Source: Rhodospirillales bacterium | GTDB taxonomy: Bacteria; Pseudomonadota; Alphaproteobacteria; Rhodospirillales; UBA2165 | DNA length: 59,202 nucleotides | Assembly (NCBI GenBank): GCA_022822205.1 | Contig: JAJECC010000030.1 | Location: 1 to 59,202 of the forward strand | Reading direction: 5' to 3' | Part shown: positions 43,481 to 51,982 of the stretch, piece by piece | Numbering within the stretch: the stretch's first letter is position 1 | Layout of the letters: every line of letters starts with the position of its first letter | The notes under the pieces: model-generated | What the model saw: the letters and a program-made list of their open reading frames with translations, nothing else | Database searches by the model: none | What the model was told of the DNA's origin: nothing | Translations under genes and position numbers: made by a program

Positions 43481-44245
43481 TTAGGACACGGTCATTCCAC
43501 CATCGATGACAATCGTTTGGCCCGTGATCATCTTGGCGCCTGTCAGCAGAAAGGTGATGAGTTCCGCCACATCTTCCGGCTGCACATGGCGTTTGATCAA
43601 AGATTTGTCGAGTGCCGCCTGCTTCCGTTCCGCCGGCCAGTCGGCTGTCCAGGGAGTGGCGACCTGGCCCGGTGCAACGGCGTTGACTCTGACCTTTGGC
43701 GCAAGCGCGCGCGCCAATGAGCGCGTGAGGCTTACGACGCCGGATTTGGAAGCCGCGTAGGGAATACTGCTTCCCTGCAGACCGAGGCCGGATGTCGAGG
43801 CGGTATTCACGACAGCACCCTCCGCTTCTTTCAACGCCCCCGAGGCCGCCTTTGAGACCCTGAAGACGCTGACAAGATTTGTGGCGAGCAATGCCTGCCA
43901 CAGTTCCTCGCCGATCCTATCCAGATCCGCGGGCGGAATAGGATCTTTCGTACCGGAAATCCCGGCGTTGTTTGCGAGGTAATCGAGGCCGCCAAGGTCG
44001 GCCACGGCCTTTTCAACCATTCGTTCGGCGGTCTCGAGGATCGAAACGTCACCGGGCGCGGCAATGACATCAAGGCCCTCGGCCTTGAGCCTCCCTACTT
44101 GCTCTTTCCCCGCAGGATCATCCTCCAGGTGGTTCATCGCGACCTTCGCGCCGCGGCGGGCGAGCATGGTTACGGTGGCCAATCCGATTCCGGACGCGCC
44201 GCCGGTTACGAGCGCGCGGCGTCCGGTGAGATCCTGATTCTGCAT
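43481..44245 (-). CDS. Short-chain dehydrogenase/reductase (SDR)
   Basis: Classical SDR of 254 residues, NAD(P)-dependent. Cofactor motif TGGASGIG (14-21), NNAG in YLANNAGISG and the catalytic Ser-Tyr-Lys set in NTASTSGLGLQG and YAASKSG. Substrate unknown. It is transcribed away from the BKACE gene; the HxlR-type operator at 44424-44445 lies in the shared gap. The end IDGGMTVS is standard for the family. Confidence 0.88.
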   Translation of the reverse strand: MQNQDLTGRRALVTGGASGIGLATVTMLARRGAKVAMNHLEDDPAGKEQVGRLKAEGLDVIAAPGDVSILETAERMVEKAVADLGGLDYLANNAGISGTKDPIPPADLDRIGEELWQALLATNLVSVFRVSKAASGALKEAEGAVVNTASTSGLGLQGSSIPYAASKSGVVSLTRSLARALAPKVRVNAVAPGQVATPWTADWPAERKQAALDKSLIKRHVQPEDVAELITFLLTGAKMITGQTIVIDGGMTVS

Positions 44246-44575
44246 ATGGTTGCTCCGTATCTCGTTCGAATATTCGTCGATTTTGCGTCCAAGCTGTTAC
44301 CGTGGCGGCCGACGGCCCGCTCATTGAGCGATGAAGGACAGGACGCTTGCAATTTTCTACCAAGGCCAGGAACGGAAGTCAGGTACGATCATCATGTTCA
44401 TATTCACTCAGATATTTCAGTTGCTTACAAAAATGTCCGTACTTGGTGATAGTTTGATTTGGTCATACTCTTGCATGTGCGCGCCTGAGCAAATTTGGCC
44501 ATTGTTGGCGGTTTGGACGTGAGATAAGCCATCCATTTGGAGCGCAACCCTCAACAGGCAACAAGGAATCCCAAA
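44246..44575. promoter_or_regulatory. Divergent control region SDR / BKACE
   Basis: About 330 bp without a gene. It contains the operator copy at 44424-44445 and, just before the BKACE start, AAGGA (44563-44567). No clear sigma-70 promoter pair was found. Confidence 0.5.
44424..44445 (+). promoter_or_regulatory. HxlR-regulon operator copy 1 (BKACE gene)
   Basis: Matches the shared pattern CTTACA-WWWW-TGT-NN-GTACTTG, here with AAAA and CC. It ends 130 nt before the BKACE start codon at 44576. The left outer arm is the weakest of the four copies. Confidence 0.7.
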
Positions 44576-45457
44576 TTGCCCCAAAAAACGATACTGACCT
44601 GCCCGGTCACCGGAAACGTGACGATGCCGTCCCAAAACGAAAATCTCCCGGTTAAGCCGGCGGAAATCGCCCAGGCAGCCGTCGATGCGGGCAAGGCCGG
44701 CGCGGCGGTTGCCCATATACACGTGCGTGATCCCGAAACCGCCAAGGGATCCATGGATGTCAGCCTTTACCGCGAGGTCATCGACCGTATCCGCGATGCA
44801 GGATCCGAAATCGTTATCAACCTAACGACCGGCGAAGGTCAGCGTTTCGTGCCCGGCGAAGATGAACCCAAGGTGGCGGGACCGGGCACAACACTTGCGC
44901 CTCCTGCATTACGAGTGACCCACGTGAAGGAATTGAAGCCCGAGATTTGCACGCTCGACTTCAATACCATGGTCAACCAGACCTGGACGGTAATCAACAC
45001 GCCTCCCACTCTTGAAGTCATGGCTAACGCCGCCAACGAAGCCGGATCCAAGCCCGAGATTGAAATATTCGACTCCGGTGACCTGAATATGGCGAAGGAC
45101 TTTATCGCCAGGGGAATCCTTAATCCGCCCGTGATGTTTCAGTTCGTAATGGGAATTAATTTCGGTGCTGCGGCCAATCCCCAGACATTGACCTACCTTG
45201 TTTCTCAGCTCCCGGAAGACTGCATTTGGGCTGCATTCGGCATAGGCAGGCATTCGTATCCCATGCTGGCGCTGTCATATTTGATGGGCGGCCACGTTCG
45301 GATTGGCATGGAGGATACGATCTATGTTGCCAAGGGCGAGTTAGCGAAGAGCAATGCACAACTAGTCGAAAAAGCGGTCGGCATCGTCGAAAATCTGGGG
45401 GGATCGATGGCGACCCCGACAGAGGCGAGAGAAATTATTGGTCTCAAGCCTCTGTGA
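44576..45457 (+). CDS. Beta-keto acid cleavage enzyme (BKACE, DUF849 family)
   Basis: Zn-dependent enzyme of the Kce family, which cleaves a beta-keto acid with acetyl-CoA to acetoacetate and a new acyl-CoA. I choose TTG at 44576 because AAGGA precedes it by 8 nt and the family start (PQKTILTCPVTGNVT) follows at once; 293 residues. A TTG at 44537 would add 13. Zn ligands are the His pair in AVAHIHVRDPE and a Glu in the C-terminal half. BKACE members act on many substrates, so the substrate here is open. An 11-bp hairpin separates it from the enolase-superfamily gene. Confidence 0.88.
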   Translation: MPQKTILTCPVTGNVTMPSQNENLPVKPAEIAQAAVDAGKAGAAVAHIHVRDPETAKGSMDVSLYREVIDRIRDAGSEIVINLTTGEGQRFVPGEDEPKVAGPGTTLAPPALRVTHVKELKPEICTLDFNTMVNQTWTVINTPPTLEVMANAANEAGSKPEIEIFDSGDLNMAKDFIARGILNPPVMFQFVMGINFGAAANPQTLTYLVSQLPEDCIWAAFGIGRHSYPMLALSYLMGGHVRIGMEDTIYVAKGELAKSNAQLVEKAVGIVENLGGSMATPTEAREIIGLKPL

Positions 45458-45472
45458 CGTGTTTCGCCGCTC

Positions 45473-45506
45473 CGGCCGGACCGTGTCCTCCCTGGCGGTC
45501 CGGCCG
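45473..45506 (+). other. Perfect 11-bp stem-loop between BKACE and enolase-superfamily genes
   Basis: CGGCCGGACCG (45473-45483) and CGGTCCGGCCG (45496-45506) are fully complementary with a 12-nt loop. No T-run follows, so a message-stability or processing element is more likely than a full terminator. Confidence 0.65.
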
Positions 45507-45581
45507 CACCCGGCCAACTCATCGGAAGGTGCCGAAGATTTTTTGCCGCGGCCTGCCTCCACGCTGCTTTAAGGAGCCTGC

Positions 45582-46718
45582 ATGACCAATTCGAACCCTC
45601 CGCCGGTCGACATGTCCTTGAATCTGAGCAAGGTTGAGACTGTTCTCGTCAAGACCGAAATTGAGACACCGGTGAGAACATCCTTTGGCATTATGCATGA
45701 GCGTCCAACACTCGTGGTCCGGGTCACCGATGCTTCCGGGGTGAGGGGCTATGGCGAAATATGGTGCAATTTTCCTGTTCGCGGGGCGCCTCACCGGCAG
45801 CAACTGGTTGAGACGGAAATTGCCCCATTCATTGTCGGCAGGAAATTTTCCACACCAAAGGAATGCTACAAGGCGTTAAATGCAACACTGCATATTCTCA
45901 AATTACAGACAGGGGAGCCTGGCCCGATCGCCCAGGCTATTGCAGGTGTCGATATCGCCATATGGGACATGGTCGCGCGCCGGGCCGAGGCTCCCGTCTA
46001 CGCTCTGTTTGGATCGGAGAGGGACACCGTTCCGGCCTACGCCAGCGGCATTAATCCTGTAGGAGTACTGGATACCGTAGAGCGCGCCCGCGCCCGCGGC
46101 CATCGGAAATTCAAGGTAAAAGTCGGATTTGGGATCGAAACGGACCGGGCCAATGTTGAGGCCGTGGCGGCCGACATATCCGACGGCGAATTCTTTCTTC
46201 TGGATGCAAATCAGGGCTGGTTGCCGGATGACGCCGCGGAGGCATTAAGGTGGATCGCTCCCTTCAAGCCTTATTGGATCGAAGAACCCATGCCGGTGGA
46301 TATTCCGCCGGAAGACTGGTTTGCGTTGAAAGACATGACCGGCATCCCGATCGCCGGAGCCGAAAATTTTACCGTCCGCAGCGAATTCGAGTCGGTTGTC
46401 CAACACAAGTGGCTCGATATCGTTCAGCCGGATATCGCGAAATGGGGTGGTTTCACGGAGTGCAGCGAAGTGGCGCGGAATGTTGTGAACAGCGGCCTGA
46501 CATATTGTCCGCATTCGCTGGGCGGCGGCGTTGCGCTTGCGGCTTCGGCACATCTTCTCGCCGCTGTCGGCGGGCCGGGATTATTGGAGTGCGATGTCAA
46601 CGAGAATTCGTTTCGTGACGAAGTGTTTGAACCGCCTTTGGACGACGGGGTCGTCAAATTGTCCGGCGAACCGGGCCTCGGCGTGAACGTTGGAGTTCTC
46701 GATCAACAATTTCCCTGA
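45582..46718 (+). CDS. Enolase-superfamily enzyme, mandelate racemase type
   Basis: Racemase, dehydratase or cycloisomerase acting by proton abstraction alpha to a carboxylate. 378 residues; N-terminal capping domain, then a TIM barrel with K178 and K180 (KFKVKVG), metal ligands D208 (LLDANQGW), E235 (WIEEPM) and E261 (AGAENF), D284, and the catalytic H311 (YCPHSLGGG). This Lys/His set is the mandelate racemase subgroup arrangement. AAGGAG precedes the ATG. Linked to BKACE; a sugar-acid or hydroxy-acid dehydratase is likely but the substrate cannot be read. Confidence 0.88.
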   Translation: MTNSNPPPVDMSLNLSKVETVLVKTEIETPVRTSFGIMHERPTLVVRVTDASGVRGYGEIWCNFPVRGAPHRQQLVETEIAPFIVGRKFSTPKECYKALNATLHILKLQTGEPGPIAQAIAGVDIAIWDMVARRAEAPVYALFGSERDTVPAYASGINPVGVLDTVERARARGHRKFKVKVGFGIETDRANVEAVAADISDGEFFLLDANQGWLPDDAAEALRWIAPFKPYWIEEPMPVDIPPEDWFALKDMTGIPIAGAENFTVRSEFESVVQHKWLDIVQPDIAKWGGFTECSEVARNVVNSGLTYCPHSLGGGVALAASAHLLAAVGGPGLLECDVNENSFRDEVFEPPLDDGVVKLSGEPGLGVNVGVLDQQFP

Positions 46719-46814
46719 CACCCGGCCAAAAAGCGGACTTCCCGACAAAAAGATCATGTCACGTCACGGACATTCTTCTTCGCGAAATTTGGGCGCTCTC
46801 TTTTTCGGGACAAC
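46719..46814. terminator. Possible shared terminator between convergent genes
   Basis: TTCCCGACAAAAAGA (from 46739) and CTCTTTTTCGGGA (to 46810) form an imperfect inverted repeat about 70 nt across, with A-runs and T-runs placed for either strand. Weak because the loop is long. Confidence 0.35.
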
Positions 46815-47543
46815 TCAGGACCTCAAGGCGCCGTCAGCGACAAATTCGTGGCCCGTGCAGTAACTGGCATCGTCCGACGCAAGGAACAGTACAAGTCTGG
46901 CGACCTCGATTACCTGTCCATTTCGGCCCAGCGGCACTTTTGCGGCCAGCTCTTCTCTCGGGACCCCATGTTCATCGAGCATGGGCGTGTCCATGAAACC
47001 AGGATGCACGGAATTGACACGGATATTATGCGGTCCAAGTTCGACGGCAGCCGATTTCGTCATGCCGCGTACAGCCCACTTTGTCGCGGCATAGGCATGA
47101 GCCTTGGCCGCGGTCAATCCGGCAATGGAAGAGATATTGACGATACTCCCCGCCGGGCCCTTTTTCATGAGCGGGACGGCCGTCCGCATGCCCAGGAACA
47201 CGCCGGTCTGATTGGTCGCGACCGTCGAATTCCAGTCCTCAAGCGAGGTTTCCTCCAACGTGAGAACGCGAAAAATTCCGGCATTGTTCACCAATACATC
47301 CAGCCGACCGTGCAATTCGTCCACTTTGTCGATGACGCGCGCCCAATCCTCTTCGGACGATACATCATGTTCCAAGAATTGGCAGGCATCGCCCAATCGA
47401 GCGGACGTGCTTTCGCCAAGTTCCGTTTTGATGTCGGAAATAACCACTTGCGCGCCGGCGGAGATAAAAAGCTCCGCCTCCGCGGCGCCATGCCCCGCCG
47501 CGCCGCCTGTGATCAACGCTATCTTATCGTCGAGTCGATTCAT
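46815..47543 (-). CDS. Short-chain dehydrogenase/reductase (SDR)
   Basis: 242 residues; cofactor motif ITGGAAGHGAAEAELF (the usual GIG is GHG), Asp at SDIKTE suggesting NAD preference, NNAGIF and catalytic set SSIAG and YAATK. The end FVADGALRS is less usual than DGG but still family-like. It is convergent with the enolase-superfamily gene and follows the medium-chain oxidoreductase by 134 nt on the same strand. Confidence 0.87.
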   Translation of the reverse strand: MNRLDDKIALITGGAAGHGAAEAELFISAGAQVVISDIKTELGESTSARLGDACQFLEHDVSSEEDWARVIDKVDELHGRLDVLVNNAGIFRVLTLEETSLEDWNSTVATNQTGVFLGMRTAVPLMKKGPAGSIVNISSIAGLTAAKAHAYAATKWAVRGMTKSAAVELGPHNIRVNSVHPGFMDTPMLDEHGVPREELAAKVPLGRNGQVIEVARLVLFLASDDASYCTGHEFVADGALRS

Positions 47544-47677
47544 GGTGACCTTCTTTCAATGAATGCTGCGGCGGGACTTGCTCCCTCGAAAACGGCCCGG
47601 GACCCGATCACGGCCACTCGCGCGGCGGAGATATTCCGATCAGTTTCCCTGACCCGATAAGGCTCAGCCGTAACGGG

Positions 47678-48688
47678 TCACCCGATGCCGTCCAACACGG
47701 TTTTGCCCACCGCGGCTCCACTTTCCTGATGAGTCAATGCCTCGCGCAGATTGGCGGCGTTCAACGGCCCACAATGTTTGTTGGCTGTCGACATGAGCTT
47801 ACCCTCGTCCGCCAACTGTGAAACGCGGTTAAGCAGATTGCTCTGGGCATCCATGTCATCCGTCTGGAACATGGAACGGGCAAACATGAATTCCCAGCTG
47901 AAACTCAGGGCCTTGAGCTTGATGGAGGCAATGTCGATGGATTGCGGATCGTCAATCATGGCGATATGCCCGCGCGGCTTGATTAGTTCAACGATGGCGG
48001 GGAAATGCTGTTCTGTTTCGGTGAGCGTTGCGACATACCGCGGCGCAATACCCAGCGCAGCCATTTCCTCATTGAGCGGGTTGCGGTGATTGACGACGTG
48101 ATCGGCCCCCATTTTCTTGACCCAGGCTTCGGTTTCCGGCCGGGAGGCGGTTGCGATGACGGCCAGGCCCGTCAGCTGCTTCGCGAGCTGAATTAGGATC
48201 GAACCAACGCCGCCCGCACCGCCAATCACGAGCAAAGCCTCCCCGGAACCGTCACCCTCTCGGAGCCCAAAGCTGTCGAACAGAATTTCCCAAGCCGTGA
48301 TGCTGGTGAGCGGCAGAGCGGCGGCATCGGCGAAGCCCAATGACTTTGGCTTCCTGCCGACAAGCCGTTCATCGACAGACTGTAATTCCGCATTGCTTCC
48401 CGCCCGGGTGAATTCGCCGGCATAAAACACTTCGTCTCCGACGTCGAAACCGGTCACATCAGAGCCGACCCCGCGAACCACGCCCGCAGCGTCAAATCCA
48501 AGAATGCGCGGTTCGTCGTCCGGCGGCGGCCTATTGGCCCGTACCTTGACGTCTACCGGATTGACCGAGACACCGCGAACCTCAACCAGCAAATCATGTG
48601 GTTCGGGTTGCGGATCATCCGTTTCGAACTCCACCACAGCTTCATCTGCCGAAACCGGCCCTCTCTGGGCGTAACCAATCGCCTTCAT
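47678..48688 (-). CDS. Medium-chain dehydrogenase, zinc-free quinone oxidoreductase type
   Basis: 336 residues. GroES-like N-terminal domain ([28 protein letters not shown]), then a Rossmann NADPH motif [21 protein letters not shown]. No catalytic or structural Zn cysteines are seen, as in ZADH1/quinone oxidoreductases. It is divergent from the HxlR regulator with one operator copy 64 nt before its start; HxlR-type regulators often control such a neighbour. Confidence 0.86.
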   Translation of the reverse strand: MKAIGYAQRGPVSADEAVVEFETDDPQPEPHDLLVEVRGVSVNPVDVKVRANRPPPDDEPRILGFDAAGVVRGVGSDVTGFDVGDEVFYAGEFTRAGSNAELQSVDERLVGRKPKSLGFADAAALPLTSITAWEILFDSFGLREGDGSGEALLVIGGAGGVGSILIQLAKQLTGLAVIATASRPETEAWVKKMGADHVVNHRNPLNEEMAALGIAPRYVATLTETEQHFPAIVELIKPRGHIAMIDDPQSIDIASIKLKALSFSWEFMFARSMFQTDDMDAQSNLLNRVSQLADEGKLMSTANKHCGPLNAANLREALTHQESGAAVGKTVLDGIG

Positions 48689-48751
48689 TTTTCCTCCGGA
48701 TACACTGGGCTATAAGATAGCGGCCAACCTGCAATCGCGTGGCGGAAACCA

Positions 48752-48773
48752 CAAGTACCCACATTTTTGTAAG
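48752..48773 (-). promoter_or_regulatory. HxlR-regulon operator copy 2 (oxidoreductase / HxlR gene)
   Basis: Minus-strand match to CTTACA-WWWW-TGT-NN-GTACTTG with AAAA and GG. Including flanks it is identical over about 26 bp to copy 3. It lies 63 nt before the oxidoreductase and 88 nt before hxlR, so it could control both. Confidence 0.78.
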
Positions 48774-48861
48774 TATCTATCGCTATTGAATATACGTGAT
48801 GGTATGCTTTGCAAGGAGAGCCTCAAATTAGGTCGAATCAGAGCAATCTCGGGGGTTAAAA

Positions 48862-49239
48862 ATGGCGAGAAAATACAATTGGAGAACCGGCAGCAACGTT
48901 GAAGCAACGCTGAGTGTTATCGGAGGCCGCTGGAAACCGGTGATTCTATGCAATCTGCTTATGGAGAGACAACGATTTGGAGAATTGTGCCGCAACATGC
49001 CAAACGCGACCCAACGTATGATCACCCTACAACTCCGTGAATTGGAGGCGGACGGCGTTGTCAAACGGCACGTTTATGCGGAAATTCCTCCAAGAGTGGA
49101 ATACGAACTAACGGAATTCGGCCGGTCTCTCCGGCCGGTATTGGAGGTCATGCGGGAATGGGGAGTTGCCTTTAAAAGACAGCGGTTCGCCGAAGAAGGA
49201 AAATCCCCGGAGGTTGTTCTCTCAGAGGATGCTATGTAG
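48862..49239 (+). CDS. HxlR-family transcriptional regulator
   Basis: Winged-helix dimeric regulator of 125 residues: family start VEATLSVIGGRWKPVIL, recognition region RFGELCRNMPNATQRMITLQLRELE in parts, and wing PPRVEYELTEFGRSL. The N-terminal redox Cys of YodB/HypR-like members is Ser11 (RTGSNVEAT); Cys30 and Cys43 remain. That makes a small-molecule signal more likely than thiol stress, by inference. It is flanked by copies of a repeated operator and is the only regulator in this part of the window. Confidence 0.9.
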   Translation: MARKYNWRTGSNVEATLSVIGGRWKPVILCNLLMERQRFGELCRNMPNATQRMITLQLRELEADGVVKRHVYAEIPPRVEYELTEFGRSLRPVLEVMREWGVAFKRQRFAEEGKSPEVVLSEDAM

Positions 49240-49599
49240 CGGCTTTGGACCCGACAAGGCTTCCGCAATGACAATGCGCCAGACGGATCTGGCCCGTTGG
49301 AGGTTTGATTATGGCTTGAGAAGCCGTCTCTCGATGGATGGCCCCATAACCTGAAATCTGGGTATCGTCCAGGCCATTCAACGCCTATCGCGATAATCGA
49401 CTGCGATTACAATCTTGATCACGAAATAATTAGTTACTTACAAATACTTACAAAAATGTGGGTACTTGTAATTCCTGCTATGCGTTTGCATGTTCGGGTT
49501 CACTGCCAAGGCGACAAATTCGTTCAGGGTTGAGGCTGGACGGTTTGTTGCCTGGCAGCGGTTCTACGGGTTTGGATTGTCTTGCAGGGATGAGAATGG
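49240..49599. promoter_or_regulatory. Control region of the SDR-NIPSNAP operon
   Basis: 360 bp without a convincing gene. It contains operator copy 3 (49447-49468) and, just left of it, an extra direct repeat of the half-site (TTACTTACA then ATACTTACA, 49434-49453). The rest shows nothing recognisable. Confidence 0.55.
49447..49468 (+). promoter_or_regulatory. HxlR-regulon operator copy 3 (SDR-NIPSNAP)
   Basis: CTTACA-AAAA-TGT-GG-GTACTTG. With its left flank AAATACTT it forms the best palindrome, AAATACTTACA against TGTGGGTACTT. It ends 131 nt before the SDR start. Confidence 0.78.
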
Positions 49600-50388
49600 A
49601 TGACGACAGGCGGCAAGCTGCTATCTGGCAAAACTGCGGTGGTCACCGGAGCCGGGCGCGGTATCGGACGCTCCATCGCTATGGCTTTCGCCCGCGCGGG
49701 AGCGGATTTGGCGATTTGTTCGAGGACACCAGAAGAGCTTGAGGCGGTCGTGAAAGAGACCGAGGCGCTTGGCGTCAGATGCCACGAGGCCACGGCCGAT
49801 TTGACCGATCCCGACGGTACGAGAGGATTTTGCGATGACGTCATCAAGGAGTTCGGCAGGGTCGATATCCTGGTGAACAACGCGGGCGCGGAACTGGAGA
49901 TTCGCCCCGTCGCGGACTCGGATCCGGACCTTTGGTGGAGAACCGTCGAGATCAACGTGCGCGGCCCCTACCTCGTGACCCGCTTTCTCCTCGAGGGTAT
50001 TCCGGAAGGCGGCAAGATTATCAACGTGACATCCGGGATGGGAAGGAGGGCTGGAATTGACAATAGTGCCTATCACATTTCCAAGGCCGCCATGTACATG
50101 TTCACCGGTGCGCTGGCAAATGAGCTTTGGCAACGTAAGATCGATGTCAACAATCTCGTTCCCGGGCCTGTGGCGACCGGCATGTTGAATCGTGACGCCG
50201 TGACCGGAGAAAAATCCGAGCCTCAAGAAGTTCTGGAAAAGTTTGCGGCGAATCCGCCGGAGCGGTTCCCGCCGTGGGAGAGATTGAAGCATCCGGACGA
50301 GGTTGGAGAACTTGCTCTTCATATGGCGACACAGCCTATCGGTGGTCCAAACGGTCAAGATTTTTCGCTGGCACGCCGGCCGCTGTAA
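49600..50388 (+). CDS. Short-chain dehydrogenase/reductase (SDR)
   Basis: 262 residues; cofactor motif VTGAGRGIGRSIAMAFARAGA, Arg in CSRTPEELE suggesting NADP preference, NNAGAE, and catalytic residues in VTSGMGRRAG and YHISKAA. It ends QDFSLARRPL, typical of an SDR family with an unusual end. Followed after 57 nt by a NIPSNAP gene, with an operator copy upstream. Confidence 0.87.
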   Translation: MTTGGKLLSGKTAVVTGAGRGIGRSIAMAFARAGADLAICSRTPEELEAVVKETEALGVRCHEATADLTDPDGTRGFCDDVIKEFGRVDILVNNAGAELEIRPVADSDPDLWWRTVEINVRGPYLVTRFLLEGIPEGGKIINVTSGMGRRAGIDNSAYHISKAAMYMFTGALANELWQRKIDVNNLVPGPVATGMLNRDAVTGEKSEPQEVLEKFAANPPERFPPWERLKHPDEVGELALHMATQPIGGPNGQDFSLARRPL

Positions 50389-50445
50389 CCAACCCGGATC
50401 ATCCAGAGCTCGTCCGCCCACCTGGATTGCCTGAGGAGACTGCAA

Positions 50446-50769
50446 TTGCCCCTATTTGAAATTCGCATCTACCCCGTCAAGGACGGCTGTATGGATGAAT
50501 GGGTCGAGTTCATGAGTTCGAAGATCGTCCCGTTCATTGAATCCAAGGGTATGAAAGTCGATGCCATGTTCAGGGGCGTGGAGGACCCTACGGTGTATGT
50601 CTGGATTCGCCGGTTTGATGACGAAGAACACAGGCAAGCGCTATACAAGGCCGTGTACGAGACCGACGAATGGCAAACCAATTTCAAACCCACGGTAAGG
50701 CGGCTGGTCGACGTGGAAAACGCATCGGTACATGTCGTGAGCGCAGCGGACGGGTCGCCGCTGCGGTAA
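50446..50769 (+). CDS. NIPSNAP-family protein
   Basis: 107 residues, a ferredoxin-like alpha+beta barrel family of unclear chemistry, often found beside catabolic genes. The TTG start at 50446 follows GAGGAG (50433-50438) by 7 nt. Family features: LFEIRIYPVKDGCMDEWVEF at the start and YVWIRRFDDEEHRQALYKAV. Probably co-transcribed with the preceding SDR. Confidence 0.82.
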   Translation: MPLFEIRIYPVKDGCMDEWVEFMSSKIVPFIESKGMKVDAMFRGVEDPTVYVWIRRFDDEEHRQALYKAVYETDEWQTNFKPTVRRLVDVENASVHVVSAADGSPLR

Positions 50770-50807
50770 GAAAATTTTGATGTCCAAATGAATTGCCGGC
50801 TGCCTTA

Positions 50808-50829
50808 CTTACATTTTTGTACGTACTTG
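50808..50829 (+). promoter_or_regulatory. HxlR-regulon operator copy 4 (TTT transporter)
   Basis: CTTACA-TTTT-TGT-AC-GTACTTG; the central run is T instead of A but spacing is unchanged, and the left arm adds TTACTT. It ends 136 nt before the tctC start. Confidence 0.75.
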
Positions 50830-50965
50830 ATGGAATTAATGTTATCCAGCAAAGTTCTTCAGCCGACAAATCCGTGATTACTAACGAAGGCGTCCATGTT
50901 CATGAGATTGCCGCACGGTGCGGTGACGTCGGATTTGACATCAAAAAAACCGGGAGGACTTCTTC

Positions 50966-51949
50966 ATGACACATACCAAGAAACTTGGCGCCGCGCTTCT
51001 GGCAGCGTCCTTTGCCTTTGCGAGCCCGGCTTGGGCCGAATGGCCGGAAAAACCGATTAAGATCATAGTTCCGTTCGGAGCCGGCGGCACCGCGGATACC
51101 ATTCCGCGCACATTCGAGAAGGCAATCAGTGCGGGCAAGCTGCTGAATCAACCCATGAAGATTCTGAATGTCGGCGGCCACTTCTCTGTCGGATCCCGTC
51201 GCGTCATGGAAGCAGAGCCGGACGGGTATGAGTTCCTGCTCATCCAGATTGCTCTCATGGGCGCCGAGGCCATGGGCGCAATCAAGTTCGGATGGCGTGA
51301 CTTTGAGCCGGTCGCTCTGACGGGGCGTTTCTGCAACATGATCTCGGTCAGCGCGAAGTCAAAATATCAGACGCTGGAAGACCTCATGGAAGATGCGCGC
51401 GATGGCGGCGATCCCGTGCTTGCCGGTGTCAATATTGGGGGTCAAAACCACATCACGATGATCCTGCTGGAAAGCTCGGACCCGAAAGCCTCATTCCGCC
51501 ATGTGCAAACCGGTGGAGGCACAAAGGTCTTTCCGGCGCTCGTGGGAGGCCACATTGACGTCGGCACCCAAACCACGCTTGAGATCGTCAACAATAGTGT
51601 GGGCCCGGACGGTAAACTGGCGCCGGACGCGCCATTGAGGCCGATCGCTTATACCGGGACCGAGCGCGATCCGCAGGTTCCCTCGGTCCCCACGGCCACC
51701 GAGCAGGGATACAAAGTGAACTTCTGCCCGGATTTCTGGTGGCTTGCGCCGAAAGGCACGCCACAGGAAGCCATTGACGGTTTGGCCGACGCCCTGCAAG
51801 CCGCAGCAGACTCTCCAGGCGTGAAAAAACTGTATGAGAGCAAAGGTTTTCTGCCCACGTTCCTGCGGGGCCAGGAATTCAAGGATTATCTGGTTGGGAT
51901 GTGGAACAACCTTGAGGGGCCTCTCGCCAAGATCAAGCAGAAGAAATAA
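50966..51949 (+). CDS. Tripartite tricarboxylate transporter receptor (TctC family)
   Basis: Periplasmic binding protein that captures a carboxylic acid for the TctAB permease. 327 residues with a signal peptide (MTHTKKLGAALLAASFAFAS, cleavage after AWA near residue 24). Family blocks: WPEKPIKIIVPFGAGGTADTI and the ending WNNLEGPLAKIKQKK. AGGAGG precedes the start. Ligand class cannot be predicted from sequence; Bug-type receptors bind many dicarboxylates and aromatics. Confidence 0.9.
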   Translation: MTHTKKLGAALLAASFAFASPAWAEWPEKPIKIIVPFGAGGTADTIPRTFEKAISAGKLLNQPMKILNVGGHFSVGSRRVMEAEPDGYEFLLIQIALMGAEAMGAIKFGWRDFEPVALTGRFCNMISVSAKSKYQTLEDLMEDARDGGDPVLAGVNIGGQNHITMILLESSDPKASFRHVQTGGGTKVFPALVGGHIDVGTQTTLEIVNNSVGPDGKLAPDAPLRPIAYTGTERDPQVPSVPTATEQGYKVNFCPDFWWLAPKGTPQEAIDGLADALQAAADSPGVKKLYESKGFLPTFLRGQEFKDYLVGMWNNLEGPLAKIKQKK

Positions 51950-51982
51950 CGCGGGGTCTTCGGGCTTACTGGATCGTTGACA

